A program made the position numbers and the translations under genes. Positions 35,365-44,456 of a DNA stretch of 64,000 nt are shown one piece after another. How positions within the stretch are numbered: position 1 is the first letter of the stretch; the number at the start of each line of letters is the position of its first letter. The stretch covers positions 62,001-126,000 of the forward strand of contig JBPRGG010000148.1 of the NCBI GenBank assembly GCA_051418075.1. Reading direction: 5' to 3'. Origin of the DNA: JBPRGG01 sp051418075. GTDB lineage: Bacteria > Bacteroidota > Bacteroidia > Cytophagales > Cyclobacteriaceae. Under the pieces are notes generated by a model that saw nothing but the letters and a program-made list of their open reading frames with translations, was not told the DNA's origin and did not search any database.

Positions 35365-36537
35365 ATGGAAAAGATAATCACTCAATTTTTTGTTGCAATA
35401 ATGGCTTTGACCTGTTTCACTGCCTGTGATCAAGGACAGTCAGCATCGGAGCCTGAGGAAGCCTCCCTGGATTCGTCCAGGAATTATCATATCACCCTGA
35501 CCCAGCAGCAAATAGACGCAGTAGATCTTAAATTGGGAAATATTAAAAAGATGTCCCTGGAAAACACTATAAAAGCTAATGGGTATACCCATATTCCACC
35601 TCAATATATAGCCTCGGTGAGTGTATATATGGGGGGCTATATTCAGCAAGCTAACCTGCTGGTGGGGGATTACGTAAAAAAAGGCCAGGTTTTAGCTATT
35701 TTAGAAAACCCAGAATACCTCGATCTTCAACAAAAATACCTGGAAGCTAAAAGTCAGCTGAAATTCCTGGAAAATGAGTTACAGCGGCAGCAAACCCTGA
35801 ATCAGGAAAATATTAATGCCAGAAAGGATCTTTATAAGGCTGAAGCAGATTATCAACAGGCGCTGGCCCTTTATAATAGCACCCGGGAAAAGTTGAAGAT
35901 GATGCATATAGATCTGGAGAAAGTAGATCAGGGCAATTTTACTTCCCGGGTATTTATTGTTGCTCCAATCAGTGGCTATATCAATGCAAATAATGCTGAA
36001 ATAGGCAGATATATTGATGCCAGGGAAAGTATATATGAAATCATCAATAAAGATCACATGCACCTGGAACTGAATGTGTTTGAACAGGACATTCTGAAGC
36101 TGAAAAAGGGACAAAAGGTACATTTTAATTTTCCCAACCAGGGTGATCAACTGTGGCAGGGGGAAGTATTTCTGGTAGCCCAGTCTCTGAATGATGAAAC
36201 CAGAACCATCCAGGTACATGTGCATATTGAAAATGAAGATAAGATAGCTTTGATGGAAGGAATGTACGTAAATGCTAATATTGTGGTGGGAGATGGAGAA
36301 TCCAAAGCCCTGCCGGAAAATGCCATCGTTCGCTCCGGTCAAAAATCCTATATTTTTATAAAAGATAATAGCAAGGTAAATCAGACGGCATTTAGTAGGG
36401 TTGAAGTCAGTACTGGTATTTCCAATAATGGATGGGTAGCCATAGAGCCTGTAGACAAGGTCAATGATCAGGCTGAAGTGGTGGTAAATGGTGCATTTTA
36501 CCTGCTTACTGCAATGGAAAATAGTGAGGAGATCTGA
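35365..36537 (+). CDS. RND periplasmic adaptor lipoprotein (CusB/CzcB type)
   Basis: This 390-residue protein has a lipoprotein signal ending in FTAC (Cys21). The mature part shows the adaptor order. A lipoyl/barrel-sandwich half contains VYMGGYIQQANLLVGDYVKKGQ. An alpha-hairpin follows, with QKYLEAKSQLKFLENELQRQ and its return helix. A second half carries VIVAPISGYINANNAEIGRYI. Beta-barrel and membrane-proximal domains lie toward the end. It links the inner-membrane pump to the TolC channel. It starts nine bases after the pump stop, so the three functions are coexpressed. Confidence 0.92.
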   Translation: MEKIITQFFVAIMALTCFTACDQGQSASEPEEASLDSSRNYHITLTQQQIDAVDLKLGNIKKMSLENTIKANGYTHIPPQYIASVSVYMGGYIQQANLLVGDYVKKGQVLAILENPEYLDLQQKYLEAKSQLKFLENELQRQQTLNQENINARKDLYKAEADYQQALALYNSTREKLKMMHIDLEKVDQGNFTSRVFIVAPISGYINANNAEIGRYIDARESIYEIINKDHMHLELNVFEQDILKLKKGQKVHFNFPNQGDQLWQGEVFLVAQSLNDETRTIQVHVHIENEDKIALMEGMYVNANIVVGDGESKALPENAIVRSGQKSYIFIKDNSKVNQTAFSRVEVSTGISNNGWVAIEPVDKVNDQAEVVVNGAFYLLTAMENSEEI

Positions 36538-36601
36538 TCAGTGAGTTAATTATTCAAAAATAACCCTGATATTTTGGTTTATGACAGGCTAATTCTGGCA
36601 G

Positions 36602-36636
36602 TTTGTTTTTTTTAATGGCATAAGTAGTTAATTTTG
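36602..36636 (+). promoter_or_regulatory. Putative promoter for the GNAT-like pair
   Basis: TTTG at 36602-36605 and TAATTTTG (exact TAnnTTTG) at 36629-36636 are separated by 23 bases. The ATG at 36665 lies 28 bases after the -7 box. Confidence 0.45.
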
Positions 36637-36664
36637 GCTGGAATTTTTGTTAAGGGAACAACTC

Positions 36665-37834
36665 ATGCAGATAATAGAAGTAAAAGATCAAAAGACTGCC
36701 AAAGAATTTTTGATGCTGCCGGTACGGCTTTATAAAAATGAAAAGCATTGGATCAGACCCCTGGATAATGATGTGAATAACGTTTTTGATCCTCAAAAAA
36801 ATAAATATTTCCGACATGGAGAAATAACCCGCTGGATCCTGATAGATGGCAGCCAAACCATTGGCCGGGTGGCAGCATTTATCAATAAAAAAACTGTTCA
36901 CAAAGACAATGATCAGCCTACCGGAGGCATAGGTTTTTTTGAATGTATTAATGACCAGTCAGCCGCTGATCTTTTATTTAATCAATGTAAACAATGGCTG
37001 GAGCAAAGGGGCATGGAAGCGATGGATGGTCCTATTAATTTTGGAGACCGGGACCGCTGGTGGGGATTGCTGGTGGAAGGGTTTGATAAGGAACCAAATT
37101 ACTGTATGCCTTATAATTTTCCTTACTATCAGCAATTGTTCGAAAATTACGGGTTTAAAAATTACTTTGAACAGTACACCTATGGTAGAAAAGTGCTTAA
37201 TCCTTTATCTGAAACTTTAGCAGCCAAAGCGGACCGTATTGCCAGAAACCCGGCCTACAGCTTTCGCCATATTGAAATGAAGAAACTGGATAATTATACT
37301 GATGATTTTAAAAATGTTTATAATAGTGCCTGGGCTCATCATTCCGGAGTGCCTAAAATGAGCAGCCTGCAGGCAAAGAACGTGATAAAGCAGCTTAAAC
37401 CCATTATGGATCCTGAAATATTATGGTTTGGCTACTACAATGATGAACCTATTGCTTTTTTCATTATCCTGCCGGAAGTGAATCAGCTTTTTAAACATGT
37501 GAATGGAAAAATGGACTGGTTGGGTAAAATAAAATTCTTGTGGTACAAGTATCGTAAAAGTTGTAGAAAAATGTATGGCCTGGTGTTTGGTATTGTGCCT
37601 GACCACCAGGGAAAAGGCGTAGAAGGAGCCCTGATCATGGCTGTACGAAAGCAAGTGCAGGATGTTAATTATAAATATGAAGATTTTGAAATGAACTGGA
37701 TTGGAAGTTTTAACAAACGAATGATTCACCTGGTTGAACAGGTTGGGGCAGAAATTGCCAAGCGCCATATCACTTACCGCAAACTGTTTGATGAAACAAA
37801 ACCTTTTAAGCCGGCTCCCGATATAAAAGGTTAA
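36665..37834 (+). CDS. GNAT-fold-like protein, tandem copy 1
   Basis: This 389-residue soluble protein starts at the ATG at 36665; a TTG six codons upstream is in frame but less likely. It opens with MQIIEVKDQKTAKEFLMLPVRLYK. The region QPTGGIGFFECIND and FGDRDRWWGLLVEGF are strongly conserved with the next gene. A C-terminal half with GIVPDHQGKGVEGALIMAV has the acetyl-CoA-binding loop pattern of GNAT acetyltransferases (Q/R-x-x-G-x-G/A). It is thus probably an acetyltransferase or aminoacyl-type transferase of the wider GNAT fold. The substrate is unknown. It pairs with a close paralog immediately downstream. Confidence 0.7.
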   Translation: MQIIEVKDQKTAKEFLMLPVRLYKNEKHWIRPLDNDVNNVFDPQKNKYFRHGEITRWILIDGSQTIGRVAAFINKKTVHKDNDQPTGGIGFFECINDQSAADLLFNQCKQWLEQRGMEAMDGPINFGDRDRWWGLLVEGFDKEPNYCMPYNFPYYQQLFENYGFKNYFEQYTYGRKVLNPLSETLAAKADRIARNPAYSFRHIEMKKLDNYTDDFKNVYNSAWAHHSGVPKMSSLQAKNVIKQLKPIMDPEILWFGYYNDEPIAFFIILPEVNQLFKHVNGKMDWLGKIKFLWYKYRKSCRKMYGLVFGIVPDHQGKGVEGALIMAVRKQVQDVNYKYEDFEMNWIGSFNKRMIHLVEQVGAEIAKRHITYRKLFDETKPFKPAPDIKG

Positions 37835-37864
37835 GGAAAACAGTTAACTATTTAATATCGAAAG

Positions 37865-39034
37865 ATGGAACTGGTAGAAGTCACCAATCAAAAATATCGA
37901 AAAGCATTCTTACAATTACCGGTTAAATTATATAAAGATAGTAAATATTGGATCCGGCCTTTGGATCAGGATATAGAAGGGGTGTTTGATCCTCAAAAAA
38001 ATAAATACCTTAAAGAAGGAAGTAGTATCAGGTGGATATTGCTGGATCACCAGCAACAAGTGATTGGCCGGGTGGCAGCATTCGTCAACAAGAAAACCGC
38101 CTATACTTTTGATCAGCCAACCGGAGGTATAGGTTTTTTTGAATGCATAAATGATCAGGCAGCTGCCAACAAACTATTTGAGCAAAGTAGGGAATGGTTG
38201 CAGCAGCAGGGAATGGAGGCCATGGATGGGCCTGTAAATTTCGGAGATCGTGATCGTTGGTGGGGCCTTTTGGTCGATGGGTTTAATATTGAACCAAATT
38301 ATTGTACACCCTACAATTTTCCCTATTATCAGCAATTGTTTGAGAATTATGGATTTCAGCTGTATTTTCGCCAGTATACCTATGCCAGGATGGTTCATGA
38401 AGATGGACTGGCCCCTCAAATCAAACAAAAAGCAGCTTTGATCAGGGCTGATCCTGATTATACCTTCAGGCATATTGAAAAAAAACGCCTTGAACTTTAC
38501 GCTGAGGATTTCAGATTTATTTTCAATAAAGCCTGGAGAAAACATTTGGGGGTAAAGGAAATGACCCGGGAGCAAGCCGTTTCTATTATGAAAAAGCTAA
38601 AACCAGTACTGGATGAAAGGATCATTTGGTTTGGTTATTATAAAAAAGAGCCAATAGCCTTTTACATTAACCTGCCGGAGTTGAACCAGATCTTTAAATT
38701 TGTTCATGGAAAACTTAACTGGTGGGGAAAATTGATATTTTTGTACCATAAGTACCGGAATACCTGTGATAAGATGTTTGGGGTTTCATTCGGAGTTATT
38801 CCTGAATTTCAGGGAAAAGGTATTGAAGGGGCCATTGTAGACGCTTTTTCTGAGTTTGCCTGGTCAGATAAACATCCCTACAAAACTTATGAAATGAACT
38901 GGATTGGAGACTTTAATCCGAAAATGATGCATGTATGTGAAAATGTAGGCGGCAGAATCATTAAAACACATATTACCTATCGCAAGTTGTTTGATGAAAC
39001 AAAAGCCTTTGAAAGAGCGCCCATCATTTCATGA
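37865..39034 (+). CDS. GNAT-fold-like protein, tandem copy 2
   Basis: This 389-residue paralog of the preceding protein is colinear along the full length, and by eye well over half of the residues are identical. QPTGGIGFFECINDQ, FGDRDRWWGLLVDGF and YNFPYYQQLFENYGF are almost unchanged. The C-terminal half carries GVIPEFQGKGIEGAIVDAF, again a GNAT-like acyl-CoA loop. It starts 30 bases after copy 1, so the two are cotranscribed tandem duplicates that have diverged mostly at the N-terminal surface and mid region. A PfkB kinase follows after about 50 bases. Function is unknown. Confidence 0.7.
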   Translation: MELVEVTNQKYRKAFLQLPVKLYKDSKYWIRPLDQDIEGVFDPQKNKYLKEGSSIRWILLDHQQQVIGRVAAFVNKKTAYTFDQPTGGIGFFECINDQAAANKLFEQSREWLQQQGMEAMDGPVNFGDRDRWWGLLVDGFNIEPNYCTPYNFPYYQQLFENYGFQLYFRQYTYARMVHEDGLAPQIKQKAALIRADPDYTFRHIEKKRLELYAEDFRFIFNKAWRKHLGVKEMTREQAVSIMKKLKPVLDERIIWFGYYKKEPIAFYINLPELNQIFKFVHGKLNWWGKLIFLYHKYRNTCDKMFGVSFGVIPEFQGKGIEGAIVDAFSEFAWSDKHPYKTYEMNWIGDFNPKMMHVCENVGGRIIKTHITYRKLFDETKAFERAPIIS

Positions 39035-39084
39035 TTTTTTAATAATTGGAAGTAAAAAATATAATTAATAAAATAAAAAATAGT

Positions 39085-40008
39085 ATGAGTTTAGTTGTAA
39101 TTGGTTCTGTCGCTTTTGATGCCCTGGAAACTCCTTTTGGCAAAACAGACAAAATAATTGGTGGATCTGGCACTTATATTTCCCTCTCAGCTTCTTATTT
39201 TGCACAAAATATCAATATAGTGGCAGTAGTAGGAGGTGACTTTCTGCAATCAGATATTCAAATGATGCAAGCCCATGGTATAAATACTGAAGGATTACAG
39301 ATCAAGGAAAATGAAAAATCATTTTTCTGGTCAGGCAGATATCATAATGATATGAACACCCGGGATACATTGGTTACCGAACTGAATGTGTTGGAGCATT
39401 TTGACCCCATAGTACCGGAAAGCTACCAGGGATGTGATTATTTAATGCTGGGCAACCTGGCTCCGGCTGTACAAAAGAAAGTTATAGAACGTATGCAACG
39501 TCGACCCAAGCTGATTGCCATGGATACCATGAACTTCTGGATGGATATTGCCTTGGATGACTTAATGGATACGCTGAAACTCATTGATGTTTTGATCATC
39601 AATGATTCAGAAGCCCGTCAGCTATCTGGAGAATTTTCCCTGGTAAAGGCGGCCCAAAAGATCATGACATTCGGACCTAAATCGCTGATCATTAAAAAAG
39701 GAGAACACGGGGCATTGTTGTTTGCTGACAATCAGGTATTCTATGCTCCGGCTTTGCCTTTGGAAGAAGTATTTGATCCAACCGGCGCGGGAGATACGTT
39801 TGCAGGTGGATTTGTGGGTTATCTGGCCAAATATGATGATTATTCTTTTGAAACCATGAAGAGAGCAGTGATCTACGGGTCAGCCATGGCTTCTTTTTGT
39901 GTGGAAAAATTTGGCACCGAGCGTTTACAACATTTAAAACCAGAAGATATCAATCAAAGGTTTCAGGATTTTGTGAAGTTGGTGAAATTCGATAGTTTGG
40001 AAATTTAA
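39085..40008 (+). CDS. PfkB-family carbohydrate kinase
   Basis: This 307-residue protein starts at the ATG at 39085, which places SLVVIGSVAFDALETPFG at the N-terminus as usual for the family; an in-frame TTG at 39046 would add an odd 13-residue basic tail. IIGGSGTYISL is the substrate-lid region. The C-terminal FDPTGAGDTFAGGFVGYL contains the catalytic Asp (residue 237) and the anion hole. It would phosphorylate a sugar or nucleoside; the substrate is not clear. Related 'sugar kinases' are widespread in Bacteroidota. It is in line with the GNAT-like pair and the following EEP gene. Confidence 0.88.
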   Translation: MSLVVIGSVAFDALETPFGKTDKIIGGSGTYISLSASYFAQNINIVAVVGGDFLQSDIQMMQAHGINTEGLQIKENEKSFFWSGRYHNDMNTRDTLVTELNVLEHFDPIVPESYQGCDYLMLGNLAPAVQKKVIERMQRRPKLIAMDTMNFWMDIALDDLMDTLKLIDVLIINDSEARQLSGEFSLVKAAQKIMTFGPKSLIIKKGEHGALLFADNQVFYAPALPLEEVFDPTGAGDTFAGGFVGYLAKYDDYSFETMKRAVIYGSAMASFCVEKFGTERLQHLKPEDINQRFQDFVKLVKFDSLEI

Positions 40009-40021
40009 CAGCCAGATCGAT

Positions 40022-41068
40022 TTGGGAAAAATATTTAACAGGCTCCTGTTGATCCTGACTTTATTGGTGTATGCCAGTGTATTGGTCTCTCCGGATTTTT
40101 TATGGGTTACCGGATTCATATCATTGGGAATTCCATTGCTGCTGATTTTTCATCTTTTTTTATTACTGATTTACATTGCCCAAAGTAAGCGGTTATTGAT
40201 CTATCCTTTGGTGGCACTAGTAGCTGGTTTTCCCTTTATCAGGGCCACATTGGCTATTAATCCTGACAACAATGAAGAATTAGCCAACCTGGAGGTGCTT
40301 AGTTTTAACGCCCGGTTCTTTCGGGAGTACCGGGATCAAATTCACGGAGAATTATCCCAAAATATGATGGACTGGGCTATTAATCAGGAGGTGCAGATCA
40401 TTTGTTTTCAGGAATACTACAGCCACCCTGAATATGATGAACTGAATACCATCAAGCAATTCAGGCAAAAGGGGTTCGAGTTTTATGGTTTGGATTTTAG
40501 TGAACCGGATCCTTTTCATGGACTGGCAATTTTCTCCAAATTCCCTATTATCCATCAGGGGACTATACCTTTTGCCGTGGAAACCTATAACGGGGCAATT
40601 TATGCTGACTTACTAATGAATGAAGATACTTTGAGGGTATACAATCTGCATCTTAAATCCATGGGTATAGAAGGAGATGAAGTGATTTCTCCCAAAATCC
40701 GGGACAAGTACCGGAGTATTGCCTCCCGGTTTAAAAATGGCGTGATGGAAAGGGCCCGGGAGATCAATGATATTTATGACCATATTTCTGTCAGTCCTCA
40801 CCCGGTGGTTGTATGCGGCGACTTTAATGACGTGCCTTACAGCTATTCTTACTTTAAATTAAAACAAGACCTGAATAATGCCTTCGAACATGGTGGTAAT
40901 GGCTTTGGCTTTTCCTTTAATGGCAAGCTTGGGTTTTTAAGAATTGATAATCAGTTTTTTAGCGACAGGATCAAAATACATGGTTTTAAAACAATGCGAA
41001 ATATGCCTTTATCTGATCATTTCCCTATTAAAGGGTACTATTCTTTGGAAGAAAGTAAGGAATTGTAA
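40022..41068 (+). CDS. Membrane-anchored endonuclease/exonuclease/phosphatase family protein
   Basis: This 348-residue protein (TTG start at 40022; no ATG precedes the membrane region) has three N-terminal hydrophobic helices (about residues 7-23, 29-52 and 58-74). An EEP-fold catalytic domain follows. Motifs are EVLSFNARFF (metal Asn), IICFQEYYS (metal Glu), VYNLHLKSM, PVVVCGDFNDVPYSYSY and LSDHFPIKGYY. The catalytic domain should face the periplasm or the inner-membrane surface. The family includes nucleases and phosphodiesterases; this form is common in Bacteroidota without a known substrate. It is likely cotranscribed with the PfkB gene, 13 bases upstream. Confidence 0.85.
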   Translation: MGKIFNRLLLILTLLVYASVLVSPDFLWVTGFISLGIPLLLIFHLFLLLIYIAQSKRLLIYPLVALVAGFPFIRATLAINPDNNEELANLEVLSFNARFFREYRDQIHGELSQNMMDWAINQEVQIICFQEYYSHPEYDELNTIKQFRQKGFEFYGLDFSEPDPFHGLAIFSKFPIIHQGTIPFAVETYNGAIYADLLMNEDTLRVYNLHLKSMGIEGDEVISPKIRDKYRSIASRFKNGVMERAREINDIYDHISVSPHPVVVCGDFNDVPYSYSYFKLKQDLNNAFEHGGNGFGFSFNGKLGFLRIDNQFFSDRIKIHGFKTMRNMPLSDHFPIKGYYSLEESKEL

Positions 41069-41191
41069 AGGAATAACTATTTTAATAAAATATACCGGTT
41101 CAAACAAAGGATCAACCTGCCTGTTCTACTAGAAGAATTTTTTATCACAAACTGATTTTTTGTCATCAGACTAAAGACACCAACATATTTT

Positions 41192-41653
41192 TTGGTATTA
41201 GTGCTCATGGCTGTTTACTCCGGGATTCAGGCACAGAATGATACAATAGAGGAGGCCCCTTTAATGCTTCAGGAAATGGTGGAGCAGCTAAAGGCGGATA
41301 GCAGCGCCAGGGATCCTAATAACCTGGAAATTGATGGCTTGGTAGTGGATGAAACCTTAACCAAGGTGGGGCGGGATTTTTATGAGATTTTTTATAATCG
41401 CTGGCAGGCGCCACCTCAGGCTAAGAATTACACCATATTTATTCGAGAAAAGCCAGTACCCGGATTTGGCACATTAATATCAATCAAAGTAGTTGATGAC
41501 GAAATTTTTTCTCAGCGTGTTCCTCCCAGATTTGAAATTGTGGAGGAGTATGCTCAATATGCGACATATTTAACTCAAAACTTCCTGCTGGATCAGGCCC
41601 GGATGAAAGATCAACTGGAAAGTCAGGACCAGTCAGGAAGCGGAATTTTTTAA
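41192..41653 (+). CDS. csgE: Curli assembly factor CsgE
   Basis: This protein has at least 153 residues and matches CsgE, the periplasmic cap and chaperone that gates the CsgG secretion channel. LEIDGLVVDETLTKVGRDFY and EIFYNRWQAPP, together with FIREKPVPGFGTLISIKV, are characteristic. The start at TTG 41192 gives a signal lacking basic residues. Translating upstream in frame adds IRLKTPTYF before the hydrophobic core, a better signal peptide, but no ATG, GTG or TTG is available there; a CTG at 41153 or an ATT at 41156 would be needed. The real start is therefore unsure. It is the first gene of csgE-csgF-csgG-curlin. Confidence 0.9.
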   Translation: MVLVLMAVYSGIQAQNDTIEEAPLMLQEMVEQLKADSSARDPNNLEIDGLVVDETLTKVGRDFYEIFYNRWQAPPQAKNYTIFIREKPVPGFGTLISIKVVDDEIFSQRVPPRFEIVEEYAQYATYLTQNFLLDQARMKDQLESQDQSGSGIF

Positions 41654-41668
41654 TAAAATCAATTTTTT

Positions 41669-42091
41669 ATGCATTATTTGAAAGTTGCAAGATTTTTATT
41701 TTTCCATCTTTTTAGTTTACTTTTAGCTGTTTCCACCCTGCAAGCACAGGATTTTGTGTTTGAATTTAAAAATCCGGCATTTGGCGGAGATACTTTTAAT
41801 TATCAGTGGCTTTTAAATTCAGCCCAGTCACAGAACACCCTGACAGAAGAAAGTGAGGGTAGACCAGATGACCCTTTGGACGATTTTCAACAGAGCCTTA
41901 ACCGACAGATACTTTCTCAGTTGAGCCGTCAAATTGTGGTAAATCAATTTGGTGAAAATGGATTACAGGAAGGACAATACCAGGTGGGCACCTTCAACAT
42001 TGATGTGAGTCCAACACCGGACGGCGTTCGAATTTCAATCATTGATACTGCAACCGGAGATGAAACCTCTGTGGTTGTACCTTTTTATTAA
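41669..42091 (+). CDS. csgF: Curli assembly factor CsgF
   Basis: This 140-residue secreted protein has a signal peptide ending in LQAQ. The mature N-terminus DFVFEFKNPAFGGDTFNYQWLL is the signature of CsgF, which binds CsgG at the cell surface and couples secretion to nucleation of the curli fibre. Its length matches the E. coli protein (about 138 residues). It starts 15 bases after csgE and precedes csgG by 22 bases, the conserved order of the export genes. Confidence 0.95.
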   Translation: MHYLKVARFLFFHLFSLLLAVSTLQAQDFVFEFKNPAFGGDTFNYQWLLNSAQSQNTLTEESEGRPDDPLDDFQQSLNRQILSQLSRQIVVNQFGENGLQEGQYQVGTFNIDVSPTPDGVRISIIDTATGDETSVVVPFY

Positions 42092-42113
42092 AAGTTAACA
42101 AGCCTTTGGTACT

Positions 42114-43487
42114 ATGTCATTTTTTAAATTAAAAAGCCTTTTTATAACCCTGGCTTTACTGATGGGTGCATGTTCTCCTTTTTTCCATCAACCGATGTCC
42201 ACCAGGCCAGCCAGACTGGGAACAATGACTACTTCGATGAAGGAGTTAAATGTGCTTCCTCCGCCTGAAGATAAGATCGTTGCGGCTGTTTACAAATTCC
42301 GGGACCAGACCGGACAATACAAGGAATCGGATGGTGGTGTAAACTGGTCCACAGCTGTAACTCAGGGGGCCACATCTATATTGCTACGGGCCCTGGAAGA
42401 ATCAAACTGGTTTATACCTATTGAGCGGGAAGGTTTATCCAACCTTTTGAATGAAAGAAAGATCATCCGCTCATCCAGAGCCAATTATGGTCCACAACAG
42501 GAGCAGGATCAATCTTTGCTGCCACCTTTATTGTTCGCTGGCGTTCTTCTGGAAGGAGGGATTATTTCTTTTGATTCCAATATACTTACAGGAGGAGCCG
42601 GACTCAGATATTTTGGAGCAGGAGGATCAGGGGAATATCGCCAGGACCGGGTTACCATTTACCTCAGGGCCATTTCTACCAGTAATGGACGCATATTAAA
42701 AACAGTATATACTTCAAAAACTATATTGTCTCAAAAAGTTGATGCAGGCTTATTCCGGTTTGTAAAATTCAAACGTTTGTTAGAGGCTGAAACAGGTTTT
42801 ACCTATAATGAACCAACTGAACTTGCGGTAAGAGAAGCCATTGAGAAAGCTGTTTTCAGCCTTATTGTTGAAGGTGTGCAAGAAGAGCTTTGGCAATTTG
42901 CCCAGGAGGATGAGCGGACATCGCTGATACTGGATCAGTACCAGGAAGAAAAAGACCGGAATTATAATTTAGATGAATTTGGTATTTTCCAGGACCAACG
43001 CCGGAAAGATTTTGCCCTGGGATTAAATATAGGTGGACTTTCTTATGCCGGTGATTTTGCCGAACCTGTCATTAGACCTGCCGGCGATATCTCTTTTGGA
43101 TATAATGGACTGGAGCCGCTGACTTTTGACCTTCAACTAGGGATCGGACGTCTGGCGGCTGAGCGTAGTTTTGATCAATCTATAAATTATGGCTCGGTAA
43201 GCGCTAATTATATATTATTTCCCAGGCACGGGTATTCTCCCTATTTTTCAGTGGGTACAGGATTTATTACAGAAAATGAAAATGATTTTTTTGACTTGTC
43301 TAATGATATTTATTTCCAGGGAATAGTGGGAGGAGGTTTCGAGTTTTTTTTAAGTGCTGATCTTTCTGCCAAGTTACATTTTAGCCATCATTATCTGTTT
43401 TCAGATCAATTTGATGGGATAGAACAAGGAAAATATAACGATTTTTTTTGGGATATGAAAATTGGCATAACTTATTTATTTCAGTAG
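42114..43487 (+). CDS. csgG: Curli secretion channel CsgG with C-terminal extension
   Basis: This 457-residue lipoprotein (signal ending in LLMGAC, Cys20) has an N-terminal CsgG domain: VAAVYKFRDQTGQYK, then TQGATSILLRALEES, IPIEREGLSNLLNERKIIR and a later VREAIEKAVFSLIVEG. This channel exports curli subunits across the outer membrane. E. coli CsgG has about 277 residues; here about 170 extra residues follow. They consist of beta strands with alternating aromatics and glycine (LGLNIGGLSYAGDF, ISFGYNGLEPLTFDLQLGIG) and end in KIGITYLFQ, like a small outer-membrane barrel. The extension is in one uninterrupted frame. It may anchor or cap the channel, by inference. Confidence 0.93.
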   Translation: MSFFKLKSLFITLALLMGACSPFFHQPMSTRPARLGTMTTSMKELNVLPPPEDKIVAAVYKFRDQTGQYKESDGGVNWSTAVTQGATSILLRALEESNWFIPIEREGLSNLLNERKIIRSSRANYGPQQEQDQSLLPPLLFAGVLLEGGIISFDSNILTGGAGLRYFGAGGSGEYRQDRVTIYLRAISTSNGRILKTVYTSKTILSQKVDAGLFRFVKFKRLLEAETGFTYNEPTELAVREAIEKAVFSLIVEGVQEELWQFAQEDERTSLILDQYQEEKDRNYNLDEFGIFQDQRRKDFALGLNIGGLSYAGDFAEPVIRPAGDISFGYNGLEPLTFDLQLGIGRLAAERSFDQSINYGSVSANYILFPRHGYSPYFSVGTGFITENENDFFDLSNDIYFQGIVGGGFEFFLSADLSAKLHFSHHYLFSDQFDGIEQGKYNDFFWDMKIGITYLFQ

Positions 43488-43626
43488 CTAAAAGGCATAA
43501 AATCAAATATATACAAATTGGAATCCATCGAATTTTCAATTTATAACAAAAGCTACCAACATAATTGTAACTAGTCTGTTACCTCAATAGACGTAAAATC
43601 AAAATTTTTTTAAACTTTAAACAATA

Positions 43627-44415
43627 ATGATTATGAAAAAGATATCTATTCTTTTATCATTAATGATGATAACATTTTTTGGCTATTCACAAGAGGATGT
43701 CGGTCAAGTCACCCAAACCGGTGAATCTCACAAAGCCAAAATTAATCAAAGAGGCCATGAGGGAATTTCCGGAGGAAATGGTGCTTATATAGAACAAATG
43801 GGATATGGCCAGAATGGCGACATTGACCAACTAAAGGCTAATAATTACTCCAAACAAATGCAATCTGGTGAATATAACAGTGCCCGTGCATTGATATATG
43901 GGGAGGACAATTATACCATGCAGCAACAGGAAGGTTCTGAAGGTTCGATTTATGCTGGTCAAACTGGTATAGAAAATAAAATTTACCAAAAGCAACTAGG
44001 GGAAAATTCTTCCAACTGGGGTAAAGCAGTTCAAAGAGGGAAATATAACCGTAGTGCTCAAAACCAGAAAGGAAGTACCAATTGGGGCTTGGTGAAACAG
44101 GAATTCCAACATAACAATGCCTTTCAATATCAGGGAGGAGCCAATAACACAGGTGACATTTTTCAAAGTGGTGTAGAAAATAAAGCTGATCAAACCCAAT
44201 TTGGGCAGTATAATGAATCTTATATTGAACAAAAGGGTAATAGCATTGGGAAAAATAATTATGCCTACACCAACCAACGAGGTATGGGTAATGTAACTGA
44301 AGTTATTCAAACTGGTGAATTCCACAATGCAGAGGTTTTACAAACTGGTTCTTACGGCTCAATAATGATTAATCAAACAGGTATGAGCCATTCGGCTAAT
44401 GTTACCCAGCGTTAA
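43627..44415 (+). CDS. Curlin-repeat amyloid subunit
   Basis: This 262-residue secreted protein (signal peptide to about residue 22; an ATG at 43633 is equally possible) is built of about ten imperfect repeats. They have the curlin pattern Q.G..N.A...Q.G: for example VTQTGESHKAKINQRG, AGQTGIENKIYQKQLGENSS and IQTGEFHNAEVLQTGSYGS. The repeats form stacked beta strands in curli. It is Gln/Asn/Gly-rich with few hydrophobic residues and almost no Cys. It is the likely fibre subunit for the csgEFG channel upstream. Only one such subunit is present here, so whether it acts as CsgA, CsgB or both is open. Confidence 0.9.
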   Translation: MIMKKISILLSLMMITFFGYSQEDVGQVTQTGESHKAKINQRGHEGISGGNGAYIEQMGYGQNGDIDQLKANNYSKQMQSGEYNSARALIYGEDNYTMQQQEGSEGSIYAGQTGIENKIYQKQLGENSSNWGKAVQRGKYNRSAQNQKGSTNWGLVKQEFQHNNAFQYQGGANNTGDIFQSGVENKADQTQFGQYNESYIEQKGNSIGKNNYAYTNQRGMGNVTEVIQTGEFHNAEVLQTGSYGSIMINQTGMSHSANVTQR

Positions 44416-44456
44416 GATTTTATAAAACCAACTGTAAATTTCCTCATCATCAAAAA

